This document shows, one piece after another, positions 1 to 11,791 of a stretch of 64,000 nucleotides of DNA. The notes under the pieces are model-generated. The model was given only the letters and a program-made list of their open reading frames with translations. It made no database searches and was not told where the DNA came from. The stretch lies in the NCBI RefSeq assembly GCF_022179245.1, contig NZ_BPQM01000018.1, positions 1-64,000 of the forward strand, read 5' to 3'. Positions within the stretch are counted from its first letter, which is position 1; each line of letters begins with the position of its first letter. Source of the DNA: Methylobacterium gregans. Lineage in GTDB: Bacteria; Pseudomonadota; Alphaproteobacteria; Rhizobiales; Beijerinckiaceae. The position numbers and the translations under genes are program-made.

Positions 1-51
1 GCCCCTTTTCCATGGCCGGTGCAGGACGCGCCTCGCGCGCCCCGCAGAGGA

Positions 52-1326
52 TCAGAAGGTGAAGCCGGTCTCGACCATGTAGCGGTCCTGGTTGCCCTTG
101 TTGCCGAGCTTGCCGAAGCCGAGGCCCGCGATGCCGTTGAGGGCGTCGCCGCGCTGGAAGTCGACCAACTCAACGTGCGAGTACTCGCCGCGGATGAAGT
201 AGCGGCCCACGGTGAAGGTCGGGGTGACCGTGAACGAGTAGGCCGAGCTGCCCGAGCCGTAGAGCACGTTGGTCCGGTTCTGCAGCAGGGCGCTGCCGCT
301 CTGGCTGATGTACTCGAAGCGGCCGGCGAGCGCGAAGTTGTCGGTGAAGGCGTAGCTGGCGAGCAGCGCGCCGCCGAAGGTCTCGGCACCGGCCAGACCG
401 AGCACGTTGCTCTGCTCGACCTTGGTATACTGGATGTAGGGCGTCACGATCCACGGACCGGCCGCGTAGGTGTAGTTCGCGCTGATGATGCTGCTGTTCT
501 GCAGGGTCAGCGGCGTGGCGTAGTAGAACCGGTTCGGCTGGGTGACGTTGTTGTAGCTCGCGAAGTGCGTGCCGCCGTTGACGCCGATCGTGTTGGCGTC
601 GTCGAGCTTGTAGGTGATCGCGCCGGTGATCCAGTTCAACTCACCCGAGAAGAAGCCGTCCGTCACAGCGAGCGAGGCCGCGAGCGGGCCGCTCGCGTAG
701 TTCACCTGGACGCCCTGGTTGATGATGTTCTCCTGGTTGAACAGGAGGCCGCGCGAGATGTTCAGGTTCTGGAAGGTGAAGGCCAACTCCGAGCCGATAT
801 TGGTCGGCATGCGGCCGCCCTGGATCGACCACTCGTCGTTGATCGCCCACTTGCCGAACACCACCGGCACGGGGCCGAACAGCAGGCCGGTCTGGTCGAT
901 CGCGCTGAAGGTCGGGAAGCCCAGCGCCGGGATCGAGTACAGGCCGGTCTGCACGTAGAACTGGAACGGGCCGTCCGCCTTCTGGATGAAGGCCTGGACG
1001 TTGCTGAAGTCGACGCGGGCGACGCGGTCGTCGCGCTGGCCCGGGACCACCGGGGTGTAGAAGGACGGCAGACGGTCGCTGTAGTTGTAGGCGTAGCCCG
1101 TCACCGCGCCGCCGACATAGATGTCGCCGATACCGGTGGTGAAGCAGGACGGATCCGGGTTCTGCTTGATGATACCGCCGAAGGACGGGAAGGTGATCGC
1201 CGTCTTGCAGGGGCCCGTCACGGGCACCGCGGCGGGAACCGGCATGTCGGCGGCCTGAGCCTGGGCGAGGCCGAGCATCAGGGCAGCCGACGCCGTCGCG
1301 CTCCGCAGGATCAGTTTGGTCGTCAT
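52..1326 (-). CDS. Outer-membrane porin
   Basis: Predicted 424-residue outer-membrane beta-barrel porin. A classic Sec signal peptide occupies about residues 1-25 (basic start, hydrophobic core, cleavage after AQA). It is followed by a proline-rich stretch and then a body of alternating polar and aromatic beta-strand segments (for example YVQTGLY, FYATPL). The chain ends in F-T-F, the aromatic terminus expected for insertion by the BAM machinery. Length and composition fit the porins found in many copies in Methylobacterium and Bradyrhizobium. No substrate can be read from the sequence. It is monocistronic and followed on its strand by the window edge. Family assignment is firm; the specific role is not known. 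Confidence 0.85.
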   Translation of the reverse strand: MTTKLILRSATASAALMLGLAQAQAADMPVPAAVPVTGPCKTAITFPSFGGIIKQNPDPSCFTTGIGDIYVGGAVTGYAYNYSDRLPSFYTPVVPGQRDDRVARVDFSNVQAFIQKADGPFQFYVQTGLYSIPALGFPTFSAIDQTGLLFGPVPVVFGKWAINDEWSIQGGRMPTNIGSELAFTFQNLNISRGLLFNQENIINQGVQVNYASGPLAASLAVTDGFFSGELNWITGAITYKLDDANTIGVNGGTHFASYNNVTQPNRFYYATPLTLQNSSIISANYTYAAGPWIVTPYIQYTKVEQSNVLGLAGAETFGGALLASYAFTDNFALAGRFEYISQSGSALLQNRTNVLYGSGSSAYSFTVTPTFTVGRYFIRGEYSHVELVDFQRGDALNGIAGLGFGKLGNKGNQDRYMVETGFTF

Positions 1327-1633
1327 GAGTTTTCGAGCCCCAAGTTATTGTGTGCGCCGAAACTGCCCCAACTGCGCCGGACACAGCAAAACGAAACTGC
1401 GGGCATTTGCCTAGTTTTCGGGCATTCGAGCCGCGTCCGAGGTCTTGGCGTCCGCATGTTGCGGGAGGGACACATCCGGAGGGCCCCAATTCGCGGGTTT
1501 GGTGAAGAAACCCTTAATCGCCCCGGCTCATCCAGCATTCGGGACCTGTCCGGCAGATCTGCGTGGTATCTCCAATGCGGGTTTTCCAAGTCGTTCGATT
1601 CGAGCCGGGCAGGACTGCTCCTCCGGACGCGGA

Positions 1634-1663
1634 ACGGCCCCGGCTCTCGCGAGCCGGGGCCGT
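1634..1663. terminator. 13-bp perfect hairpin between porin and amtB
   Basis: A perfect 13-bp GC-rich stem with a 4-base loop lies about 29 bases beyond the amtB stop. No T-run follows on either strand, so it is a weak or factor-assisted terminator or an RNA 3' stabiliser for the glnK-amtB transcript. The rest of the 1327-1691 gap holds the porin upstream region and no other recognisable feature. Confidence 0.5.
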
Positions 1664-1691
1664 CCGTGATCCGACCGAACGGTGCGGCTGA

Positions 1692-3188
1692 TCAGTAGTT
1701 GTAGGCGCGCTCGCCGTGATCGGCGATGTCGAGACCTTCGCGCTCCTCCTCCTGCGTCACGCGCAGGCCGATGGTCAGGTCGACCAGCTTGTAGAGGATC
1801 GCCGAGCCGATGCCCGACCACAGGATGGTGAAGCCGACGGCCTTCACCTGGGCCATCACCTGCGTGGCGAGCTCGTAGGTTCCCACCGTCAGCTCGCCCG
1901 GCTTGGTGGTGTAGTCGGGGATGCCGACGCCGCCGAGTGCGGGGTTGACCAGGATGCCGGTGGCGATGGCGCCGATGATGCCACCGATGCAGTGCACGCC
2001 GAAGACGTCGAGCGAGTCGTCGTAGCCGAGGGCGTTCTTCACGCTGGAGCACATGATGAAGCAGGCCGCGCCGGCGACGAGGCCGAGCACGATCGAGCCC
2101 ATCGGGCCGGCGAAGCCCGCAGCCGGGGTGACGGCGACGAGGCCGGCGATCGCGCCCGACAGCATGCCGAGCAGCGACGGCTTGCCCTTGAGCGCCCACT
2201 CCACGAACAGCCAGGAGATGGCGGCCGCGGCGGTGGCCACGAAGGTGTTGATCATCGCGAGCGCGGCCGAGCCGTTCGACTCGAGGTTCGAGCCGGCGTT
2301 GAAGCCGAACCAGCCGACCCAGAGCAGCGCGGCGCCGATCGTGGTCATGGTGAGCGAGTGCGGGGCGAGCAGGTCGCGGCCGTAGCCGATGCGCTTGCCG
2401 AGCATCAGGCAGCCGACGAGGCCCGCGATGCCCGCGTTGATGTGCACCACGGTGCCGCCCGCGAAGTCGAGGGCGCCCCACTTGAAGAGCAGGCCCGCGT
2501 CGCCGAGAACCGCGTCGTACTCGGCCTTGGCGGCGGCGTTCGCCTCACCGCCCGCGGCGGCGAGCTTCTTGGCGGCGTCGGCGAACACGTCCGGACCGCC
2601 CCAGTACCAGACCATGTGGGCCATCGGGAAGTAGATCAGCGTGACCCACAGGATCGAGAACACGATCAGCGCGGAGAACTTCATCCGCTCGGCGAAGGCG
2701 CCGACGATGAGGGCCGGCGTGATCATCGCGAACGTCATCTGGAAGCAGATGTAGACGTATTCGGGGATCACGACGCCGTTCGAGAAAGTCGCGGCGACCG
2801 AGTTCGCGTCGACGCCCTTCAGGAAGGCCTTGGAGAAGCCGCCGACGAAGTCGTTGAGGCCGCCGCCGTTGGTGAAGGCGAGGCTGTAGCCGAAGCAGAC
2901 CCAGAGCAGGCAGGCGATGCAGCCGATGGCAAAGACCTGGGTCAGCACCGAGAGCATGTTCTTGGTGCGCACGAGGCCGCCGTAGAACAGTGCGAGGCCC
3001 GGCACGACCATCATCAGCACGAAGGCCGAGGAGACCAGCATCCAGGCGGTGTCGCCCTTGTTCGGCACCGGCGAGGCCGCCGGCGAGGCGGCTTCGGGCA
3101 CCGGCGTCTGGGCCAGCGAGGGCTCGATCAGGAGAGCGGCGAGCGCCGCGCCTCCCAGCCCGAGCGCGAGGGCATTGCGAAGTTTCAT
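1692..3188 (-). CDS. amtB: Ammonium transporter AmtB
   Basis: A 498-residue Amt/Mep/Rh channel moving ammonium/ammonia across the inner membrane. The first 26 residues are a cleavable signal peptide (ends SLAQ), as is usual for AmtB. The body has about 11 membrane segments and the family hallmarks: the pore twin histidines in the TVVHINAG and FGVHCIGG regions, and the GFNAGSN motif. The ATG at 3188 is chosen over a GTG two codons upstream because the signal peptide begins there. It lies 97 bases downstream of glnK on the same strand, the classic glnK-amtB pair in which uridylylation-sensitive GlnK plugs the channel when nitrogen is plentiful. Expression is expected to be NtrC-dependent; ntrBC are in the same window. 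Confidence 0.97.
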   Translation of the reverse strand: MKLRNALALGLGGAALAALLIEPSLAQTPVPEAASPAASPVPNKGDTAWMLVSSAFVLMMVVPGLALFYGGLVRTKNMLSVLTQVFAIGCIACLLWVCFGYSLAFTNGGGLNDFVGGFSKAFLKGVDANSVAATFSNGVVIPEYVYICFQMTFAMITPALIVGAFAERMKFSALIVFSILWVTLIYFPMAHMVWYWGGPDVFADAAKKLAAAGGEANAAAKAEYDAVLGDAGLLFKWGALDFAGGTVVHINAGIAGLVGCLMLGKRIGYGRDLLAPHSLTMTTIGAALLWVGWFGFNAGSNLESNGSAALAMINTFVATAAAAISWLFVEWALKGKPSLLGMLSGAIAGLVAVTPAAGFAGPMGSIVLGLVAGAACFIMCSSVKNALGYDDSLDVFGVHCIGGIIGAIATGILVNPALGGVGIPDYTTKPGELTVGTYELATQVMAQVKAVGFTILWSGIGSAILYKLVDLTIGLRVTQEEEREGLDIADHGERAYNY

Positions 3189-3285
3189 GGACACGAGACT
3201 CCCGGTCGCGTTTGCTGTCGTTTGCGGTGAAGGATGGCGCGGGCGGCGGTGCCGGCCCGTTGCGGGCCTTCCGGCCCAGCGGAAC

Positions 3286-3738
<453 letters not shown>

Positions 3739-3753
3739 TCAAGGACTATGCCA
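3739..3753 (-). promoter_or_regulatory. Candidate sigma-54 (-24/-12) promoter for glnK-amtB
   Basis: Read on the minus strand the site is TGGCAT-AGTCC-TTGA. It compares with the RpoN consensus TGGCAC-N5-TTGC: the -24 GG and the spacing are correct, but the -12 element ends GA instead of GC. It sits about 115 bases before the glnK start, where NtrC/RpoN promoters of glnK usually lie. The -12 mismatch keeps this tentative. Confidence 0.35.
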
Positions 3754-3903
3754 GGATCGAGGGCACGGAACCTTTCGGGGTCGGGCCGTTTTGCCCACGC
3801 TTTAGTCGAATTGCGATCGACTCTGCCGCTTCAATGGCCGAGCTTTCGCCTACCGATTGGGCATTCTGGCGATGTCGGCGGCAGATCCTCGTCGCGGCAG
3901 CAT

Positions 3904-4767
3904 TCACACCGTTCGCGGGCGGATCAGTCCTTCCTGAGCGACCGAGGCCACGAGCGTGCCGTCCTGGGCGAAGATCTGGCCGCGGGCGAAGCCTCGGGCG
4001 CCCCCCGAGCTCGGGCTGTCCTGGGTGAAGAGCAGCCAGGAATCGGCCCGGAACGGCCGGTGGAACCAGAGCGCGTGGTCGAGGCTCGCCCCCTGGATGT
4101 CGGGATCGAACACCGAGCGGCCATGCGCGATCAGGGTCGCGTCGAGCAGCGTCATGTCGGAGGCGTAGGCCAGCACGGCCCGGTGGATCGCCGGATCGTC
4201 CGGTAGGCGAGAGGCGGCGCGCAGCCAGACGTTGCATTGGGGCTCGGCCGGACCGGGTTCGAGGTAGCGCTTCAGGTCCACGGGCTTCAGCTCGATCGGA
4301 CGCGGACGGGCGAAGTAGCCGGTCAGCGCGGGCGGCAGGCTGGCGCCACCCCGCTCGATCAGCGATTTCACCGAGGGCAGCGCATCGGGATCGGGCATGC
4401 CAGGCATCGGCATCTGATGGGCGTAGCCCTCTTCCTCCGCCTGAAAAGAGATCGAGGTGGCGAAGATCGGCCGGCCGTGCTGGATCGCCCGCACCCGCCG
4501 CGTGGTGAAGCTGCCGCCGTCGCGGATGCGCTCGACCTCGTAGATGATCGGCGCCTTCGGGTCGCCGCCGAGCAGGAAATAGGCGTGCAGCGAGTGCGGC
4601 GGTCGGCTCGCCGGAACCGTGCGGCTCGCCGCCACCAGCGCCTGCGCCACCACCTGCCCGCCGAACACCCGGGGCCAACTCACCTTCGGGCTCACGCCCC
4701 GGAACAGGTCCTCCTCCAGGCGCTCCAGGTCGAGGATGTCGAGCAGCTCTGTGACGATGTCGTTCAT
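3904..4767 (-). CDS. tesB: Acyl-CoA thioesterase II
   Basis: A 287-residue double hot-dog thioesterase hydrolysing medium- and long-chain acyl-CoA to free fatty acid and CoA in the cytoplasm. Length matches E. coli TesB. The catalytic positions align without gaps: Asp204 (in YASDM), residue 228 (Ser here, Thr in E. coli) and Gln278 (in VAQEG). The substrate-tunnel motif DHALWFHRPF is also present. The start MNDIVTELLD matches the family; the open frame upstream overlaps the divergent ubiH-like gene region and is not supported. It stands alone on the minus strand, downstream of its divergent neighbour. Confidence 0.94.
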   Translation of the reverse strand: MNDIVTELLDILDLERLEEDLFRGVSPKVSWPRVFGGQVVAQALVAASRTVPASRPPHSLHAYFLLGGDPKAPIIYEVERIRDGGSFTTRRVRAIQHGRPIFATSISFQAEEEGYAHQMPMPGMPDPDALPSVKSLIERGGASLPPALTGYFARPRPIELKPVDLKRYLEPGPAEPQCNVWLRAASRLPDDPAIHRAVLAYASDMTLLDATLIAHGRSVFDPDIQGASLDHALWFHRPFRADSWLLFTQDSPSSGGARGFARGQIFAQDGTLVASVAQEGLIRPRTV

Positions 4768-4901
4768 GGGGCGGACGGTGCCTTTCGGCGCGGCGGCGGT
4801 TATCGGTGGGCGGGAATTCATCGGTGAGTCGACATAGCACCGCCCGCGGGGCAAGCCACGCGGGGATGGGGGCAGCGGCCGGGGAGACGCAGGGGAGCGT
4901 G

Positions 4902-6176
4902 ATGAGCGGAGCGAGCGGGCGTTCGGGCGGCCGGAAGCTGATCGTGGCCGGCGGCGGCATTCCGGGACTGACCCTGGCGCTGGCGCTCGCTCAGGCCCAC
5001 GGGCCCGCGCTCGCGGTCGCCGTCCACGATCCGGCCCTGCCCGCGGGTGCCGGCCGCCACCGGGGCCGCGCCTACGCGGTCGCGGCAGGCGGGCGACGCA
5101 TGCTGGCGGCACTCGGCATCTGGGAGCGCCTCGGCGCCGCGGCCGAGCCGATCACCGAGATGGTGATCAGCGACAGCCGTCTCGCCGATCCGGTCCGCCC
5201 CGTTTTCCTGACCTTCGGGCGGGAAGCGGATGCGGAGGACGGCACACCCTTCGCCCACATGGTCGAGGCGGAGCCGCTGGCCGCCGCCCTGCTCGACGCC
5301 TGCCGCGAGGCCGGTGTCGCGCTGGTCGCGCGCGGCATCGCCCGCTTGGAGGGCGCGGGGGAGGGCGCGGGGGACGGCGTCAGGGCGGTCGCGCCGGACG
5401 GCACCGCCGAGACGGCGAGCCTCGTGGTGGCGGCCGACGGGGCGCGCTCGCGCCTGCGCGAGGCCGCCGGGATCGGCTGGGTCGGCTGGTCCTATCCGCA
5501 ATCCGGCATCGTCGCGACGATCGGGCACGACCGGCCGCACGCCGGCCGCGCCTACGAGCACTTCCTGCCGAGCGGGCCTTTCGCGGTGTTGCCGCTGGCC
5601 GACGGTGGCGCGCTCGGGCACCGCTCCTCGATCGTCTGGACGGAGCGCAGCCGCGACGTGCCGGCGTTGCTCGGCGGCGACGCGGCGGAGGTGCTCGCGG
5701 AGATCGAGCGGCGCTTCACGCCGGAGCTCGGCCGGCTCTGCCTGGAGGCGGGGCCGCACGCCTACCCCCTGTCCTTCGGCATCGCGCGCCGCTTCCGCGG
5801 GACGCGGCTGGCGCTGCTCGGCGACGCCGCCCACGTCATCCACCCGATCGCCGGCCAGGGCCTGAATCTCGGACTGGCCGACGCGGCCGCTCTGGCCGAG
5901 GCGGTGACGGGCGCGCTCCGACTCGGCCTCGATCCGGGGTCGGACGCGGTGCTGCAGGAGTACGAGCGCGCCCGCCGCTTCGACACGCTGGCGATGGGGG
6001 CGGCGACGGACGGGCTGAACCGCTTGTTCTCGAACGACGCCCTGCCGCTGCGCCTGGCCCGCGACCTCGGCCTCGGCCTCGTGGACCGGATGCCCGTCCT
6101 GAAGCGCTTCTTCATCGGCGAGGCCGCCGCCTCGCGCGGCGCGCAGCCTCGGCTGATGCGGGGAGAGCGGCTGTAG
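4902..6176 (+). CDS. UbiH/UbiF/COQ6-family FAD-dependent hydroxylase
   Basis: A 424-residue class A flavoprotein monooxygenase of the UbiH/VisC/COQ6 group, which hydroxylates the ubiquinone ring precursor at the inner face of the membrane. It shows the N-terminal Rossmann motif GGGIPG (about residues 15-20), the middle DG motif (VVAADGARS) and the second FAD signature GDAAHVIHPIAGQGLNLG. The ATG at 4902 is preceded by a good purine-rich ribosome binding site (aggggagcg); an in-frame upstream extension of 32 codons is unlikely. It is divergent from tesB. Which ring position it acts on cannot be told. The sequence is continuous and intact. Confidence 0.88.
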   Translation: MSGASGRSGGRKLIVAGGGIPGLTLALALAQAHGPALAVAVHDPALPAGAGRHRGRAYAVAAGGRRMLAALGIWERLGAAAEPITEMVISDSRLADPVRPVFLTFGREADAEDGTPFAHMVEAEPLAAALLDACREAGVALVARGIARLEGAGEGAGDGVRAVAPDGTAETASLVVAADGARSRLREAAGIGWVGWSYPQSGIVATIGHDRPHAGRAYEHFLPSGPFAVLPLADGGALGHRSSIVWTERSRDVPALLGGDAAEVLAEIERRFTPELGRLCLEAGPHAYPLSFGIARRFRGTRLALLGDAAHVIHPIAGQGLNLGLADAAALAEAVTGALRLGLDPGSDAVLQEYERARRFDTLAMGAATDGLNRLFSNDALPLRLARDLGLGLVDRMPVLKRFFIGEAAASRGAQPRLMRGERL

Positions 6177-6185
6177 GGCGATCCG

Positions 6186-6240
6186 GGCTCCGGAATCCCC
6201 TCCCCCCGCCTGCGGGGAGAGGGTCGCATCGAGGGCCGCC
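6186..6240. repeat. Short GC-rich palindromic intergenic repeat
   Basis: A ctcccc...ggggag hairpin with flanking agagggtcgcatcgagg lies between convergent genes. It belongs to the same loose family as the copies at 12957-13095 (core ccctctcccgc/gcgggagaggg). It is probably a REP-like element that also serves as a bidirectional terminator. Confidence 0.45.
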
Positions 6241-6255
6241 GCGCGGCCCCGCGGC

Positions 6256-6792
6256 TTACGCCTTCGACTTGTTGTAGCGCTCGATGCCTTCCTGAATCAG
6301 GCGCTCGGCCTCGGCGCGGTCGCCCCAGCGCACGATCTTCACCCACTTGCCGGGCTCCAGATCCTTGTAGTGCTCGAAGAAGTGCTGGATCTGGCTGACC
6401 GTGATCTCGGGCAGGTCCGTGTAGTTCTCGACCCGGTTGTAGCGCTGGGTCAGCTTGCGCGAGGGCACCGCGATGATCTTCTCGTCCTCGCCGCCGTCGT
6501 CCTGCATCACCAGCACGCCCACGGGGCGCACGCTGATGACGGCGCCCGGGATGATGGCGCGGGTGTTGGCCACCAGCACGTCGCACGGGTCGCCGTCGCC
6601 CGACAGGGTGTGCGGGATGAAGCCGTAATTCCCGGGGTAGAACATCGGGGTGTAGAGGAAGCGGTCGACGACGAGCGTGCCGGCGTCCTTGTCCATCTCG
6701 TACTTGATCGGCTCGCCGCCGAGCGGCACTTCGATGATCACGTTGACGTCGTGCGGCGGGTTCTTGCCGATCGAGATGGCGTCGATGTTCAT
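6256..6792 (-). CDS. ppa: Inorganic pyrophosphatase (family I)
   Basis: A 178-residue cytoplasmic family I pyrophosphatase, splitting pyrophosphate to two phosphates to pull biosynthetic reactions forward. The metal-binding signature DGDPCDVLV is intact, as are the upstream EYDMDK-like segment (KYEMDKDAG) and the [14 protein letters not shown] segment. The start [10 protein letters not shown] at 6792 is the usual alphaproteobacterial start; the frame continues upstream without similarity. It converges with the ubiH-like gene across a palindromic repeat. Confidence 0.97.
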   Translation of the reverse strand: MNIDAISIGKNPPHDVNVIIEVPLGGEPIKYEMDKDAGTLVVDRFLYTPMFYPGNYGFIPHTLSGDGDPCDVLVANTRAIIPGAVISVRPVGVLVMQDDGGEDEKIIAVPSRKLTQRYNRVENYTDLPEITVSQIQHFFEHYKDLEPGKWVKIVRWGDRAEAERLIQEGIERYNKSKA

Positions 6793-6903
6793 GGGCGTCT
6801 CTCCCGGCCCGCGCAGGCGGGCATACTTCCTGCGGTCTCTTATCGCCGCCGGCGGGAGAAGCAAATCGGGTGGGCCCGCACGCACACAGGCGGCGCGCGA
6901 GCC

Positions 6904-7410
6904 TCAGCCGAAGATGTAGCCGATCTTCGGCAGCGGGACCCCGGCGACCCTGTCCAGAACGTGAGGACCGGCACGGCCGCCGAGCGCGGCGTAGAAGGCG
7001 CCCGCCCGGTTGTTCTCTTCCAGCGCCCAGGCACCGAGGCGGGCGAGGCCGTGATCGGAGAGGTCGTTGCGCACGGCCCGGAACAGGCGCCGGCCGAGCC
7101 CGAGTCCCTGGTACTCCGGCAGGAGATAGAGTTCGTCGATCTCGCCCGCGGTGCCGAGACCGCGGCTGCGGGCCGGACCGTAAGCGGCATACCCGATGAC
7201 AACGTCGCCGGTATCCAGCACCGCGATCGGGCGACCGCGCCGCAGCGCGCCCCGCCACCATGCGCCGTCGCGCTGCGCGATCATCCGTTCCAGGGCCACA
7301 CCTGGAATGATTCCCCGGTAGGCCTCGCGCCAAGCCGCATCGAACACCCGCGACAACCCACCGACATCTCCCTCGCGGGCCCGGCGGATGCTCGTGGTGC
7401 GCGTGCTCAT
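6904..7410 (-). CDS. GNAT-family N-acetyltransferase
   Basis: A 168-residue acetyltransferase of the GNAT superfamily, transferring acetyl from acetyl-CoA to an unknown amine. The acetyl-CoA binding motif A is clear (LPEYQGLGLGRRLFRA, Q-x-x-G-x-G), preceded by the beta-4 strand EIDELYLL and followed by a terminal motif-B-like NNRAGAFYAALG segment. The start at 7410 (MSTRTTSIRRA) is preferred over a TTG-type upstream start. It lies upstream of ppa on the same strand with a 111-base gap, so the two may be independent. The substrate is unknown. Confidence 0.85.
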   Translation of the reverse strand: MSTRTTSIRRAREGDVGGLSRVFDAAWREAYRGIIPGVALERMIAQRDGAWWRGALRRGRPIAVLDTGDVVIGYAAYGPARSRGLGTAGEIDELYLLPEYQGLGLGRRLFRAVRNDLSDHGLARLGAWALEENNRAGAFYAALGGRAGPHVLDRVAGVPLPKIGYIFG

Positions 7411-7616
7411 GGCCGGACCTTCCTGGTGGGAGCTGCCTTCGTGGGGGCTGCGGGCTGACAACACCGGTGTCGGCCAACAGGTTCAGTCGCGATCCTGGCG
7501 AACTGAAGGCAAGAGCGGTGCCGTGGTTCTCGCCGGGCCGTCCGAAATTGCCGCCGCCCGGCACGGCTGTTAGAGGCGGCGATCCGACCTCTTCCGTGCG
7601 ACCCGGTCCCGCCCTC

Positions 7617-8342
7617 GTGTTCAAGCGATTCCTGAAGCCCGAGACGCGCTACGCCCGGCGCATGGCGCGCATCGCCCGCTTCGAGCGGCCGATTACCGGT
7701 GCGGGCGGGCGGCTGATGGCCTGGGCCAACATGCTGTTCGTCGATCACGGCGTGTTCCGGATGGCCTATCTCAACCGGCACCGGGTCGGCGCGGGGGAAC
7801 TCTGGCGCTCGGCCCAGCCCGGTCCGCACCAACTCGCCCGCTTCCGCCGGGAGGGGGTGCGCACCATCGTCACCCTGCGGGGCGGGCGCGAGCACGGCTC
7901 CTGGCCGCTCCAGCGCGAGGCCTGCGAGCGGCACGGGCTGAAGCTGGTGGAATTCGTGCTCCGCTCGCGCGAGGCGCCCGATCGGGAGACCATTCTCGCG
8001 GCGCGCGACGTCTTCGCCCGGCTCGAGTATCCGGCGGTGATGCACTGCAAGTCCGGAGCGGACCGGGCGGGCCTCGCGGCCGCCCTCTACCTGATCCTGC
8101 ACGAGGGCCGCCCGGTGCGGGAGGCCGCGCGCCAGCTCTCGGCGCGCTACGGCCATTTCCGCTTCGCCAAGACCGGCATCCTCGACGCCTTCTTCGCCCG
8201 CTACCTCGTCGAGGGCGAGGCGAAGGGGCTCGACTTCCTGACCTGGGTCGAGACCGTCTACGACCCCGAGGCGCTCAAGCGCGACTTCCGCCCCGGCTTT
8301 TGGTCCGACCTCGTGGTCGACCGGGTGATCCAGCGCGAGTAG
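7617..8342 (+). CDS. Tyrosine-phosphatase-like protein (DSP/Siw14-type)
   Basis: A protein of about 241 residues with the Cys-dependent phosphatase loop HCKSGADRAG, giving nucleophile Cys144 and phosphate-binding Arg150 (C-X5-R) from a GTG start. The upstream part contains LWRSAQPGP and VRTIVTLRGG, as in the atypical dual-specificity/Siw14-like family. The C-terminal third (FRFAKTGIL onward) is helical. The start is uncertain: GTG at 7617 gives LVFKRFLKPE, and an ATG lies 15 codons later. It is divergent from the GNAT gene and convergent with ftsK across a repeat region. The physiological substrate (protein, phosphoinositide or envelope polymer) cannot be assigned. Confidence 0.82.
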   Translation: MFKRFLKPETRYARRMARIARFERPITGAGGRLMAWANMLFVDHGVFRMAYLNRHRVGAGELWRSAQPGPHQLARFRREGVRTIVTLRGGREHGSWPLQREACERHGLKLVEFVLRSREAPDRETILAARDVFARLEYPAVMHCKSGADRAGLAAALYLILHEGRPVREAARQLSARYGHFRFAKTGILDAFFARYLVEGEAKGLDFLTWVETVYDPEALKRDFRPGFWSDLVVDRVIQRE

Positions 8343-8508
8343 GCCGCGCCCCGTCCTGGGGATCCCGCAGGGCCTCGGGCCCTTTGGCGGAATTCGGGGC
8401 TTGGCCCCGAGCTCCGCCCCGCGCTTGGCTTCGCCGACCAGGGCTCCGCGCTGGACCCGCCAAAGGTCTCGGACTGTGCGATCCGGAACTCAGGCGGGCC
8501 GCGCCGGA
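8343..8508. repeat. REP-like palindrome cluster
   Basis: A mosaic of inverted repeats lies between convergent genes. A 7-bp hairpin tcggggc-ttg-gccccga spans 8394-8410. The 10-mer cctttggcgg at 8381-8390 recurs inverted at 8457-8466 as ccgccaaagg. A related cggggc-loop-gccccg unit occurs at 18786-18802 after leuB. This looks like a REP/BIME-type intergenic element; no coding potential is seen. Confidence 0.55.
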
Positions 8509-11145
<2,637 letters not shown>

Positions 11146-11278
11146 GCGGGACCGGACGCGTGATGGGATGGTTGGCCGTGAGGCACTTGCCCGGAACGCT
11201 ACGGACGACCCGTTAACGGGTGGCTAAGGTTGAGGAAGGCTCAACCGGAGGCTGCGGGCGGGACCGGCCGCCTTCGCC

Positions 11279-11689
11279 TCAGAACAGGAATGCCACCGGG
11301 AGGAGCATCAGGCCGAGGGTCAGGATTGGCACGAGCGTCGCCAGCATGCCGCCGATTCGCAGGCGGATGTCCTCGGGCGCCTGTGAAACGCCGAAGGCGT
11401 GCACGCAGCGGCCGGCCAGCAGGACGAGCCCGATCCCGTCCAGCGTCCAGCGCGGATAACCGGAGAGCTCGGCCAGCAGCATCAGCACCAGCGCGAGCGG
11501 GACGTATTCCGCGAAGTTCGCGTGGACCCGAACTCGGCGCTCCAGGACGGGCTGCCCCCCGACCCCGAGGAGAACCCGGGCCGCGCGCCGCGCCTGCACG
11601 ACCCGCAGCGAGAGCGCGCAGTACAGGATCGCGAACAGGCCCGCGTAGAGCGCGGTCGCCGCTGGGACGAAGAGTTGAGTCATCGACAT
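11279..11689 (-). CDS. MAPEG-family membrane protein
   Basis: A 136-residue integral membrane protein with four hydrophobic helices, resembling the MAPEG superfamily (microsomal GST-like; bacterial members of unknown function). The family-like segment ERRVRVHANFAEYVPLAL follows the first helix and a HAFGV segment lies between helices three and four. Two ATGs lie two codons apart (11689, 11683); the first is taken. It converges with nothing and sits between ftsK (same strand) and the divergent mtnA. A glutathione-linked role is possible but not shown by the sequence. Confidence 0.83.
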   Translation of the reverse strand: MSMTQLFVPAATALYAGLFAILYCALSLRVVQARRAARVLLGVGGQPVLERRVRVHANFAEYVPLALVLMLLAELSGYPRWTLDGIGLVLLAGRCVHAFGVSQAPEDIRLRIGGMLATLVPILTLGLMLLPVAFLF

Positions 11690-11791
11690 CGAGCCTAGGA
11701 TGGAAGTCCGGACCCGCTCCTGTTTACGGCCGCTCCGCTCCGCCGCAAGCCGCCGAGTGCAATCCGGCGCCTGTTGTGGCAGACCGCACGC

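Noticed and set aside
1-51. Gene fragment at the left edge
   Set aside because: No frame with recognisable similarity in these bases; they look like the 3' region of the porin gene.
19-1698. 559-codon open frame opposite the porin
   Set aside because: It is an antisense shadow of a high-GC gene: no ribosome binding site, Val/Ala/Arg/Glu-rich composition, and the porin on the other strand is clearly real.
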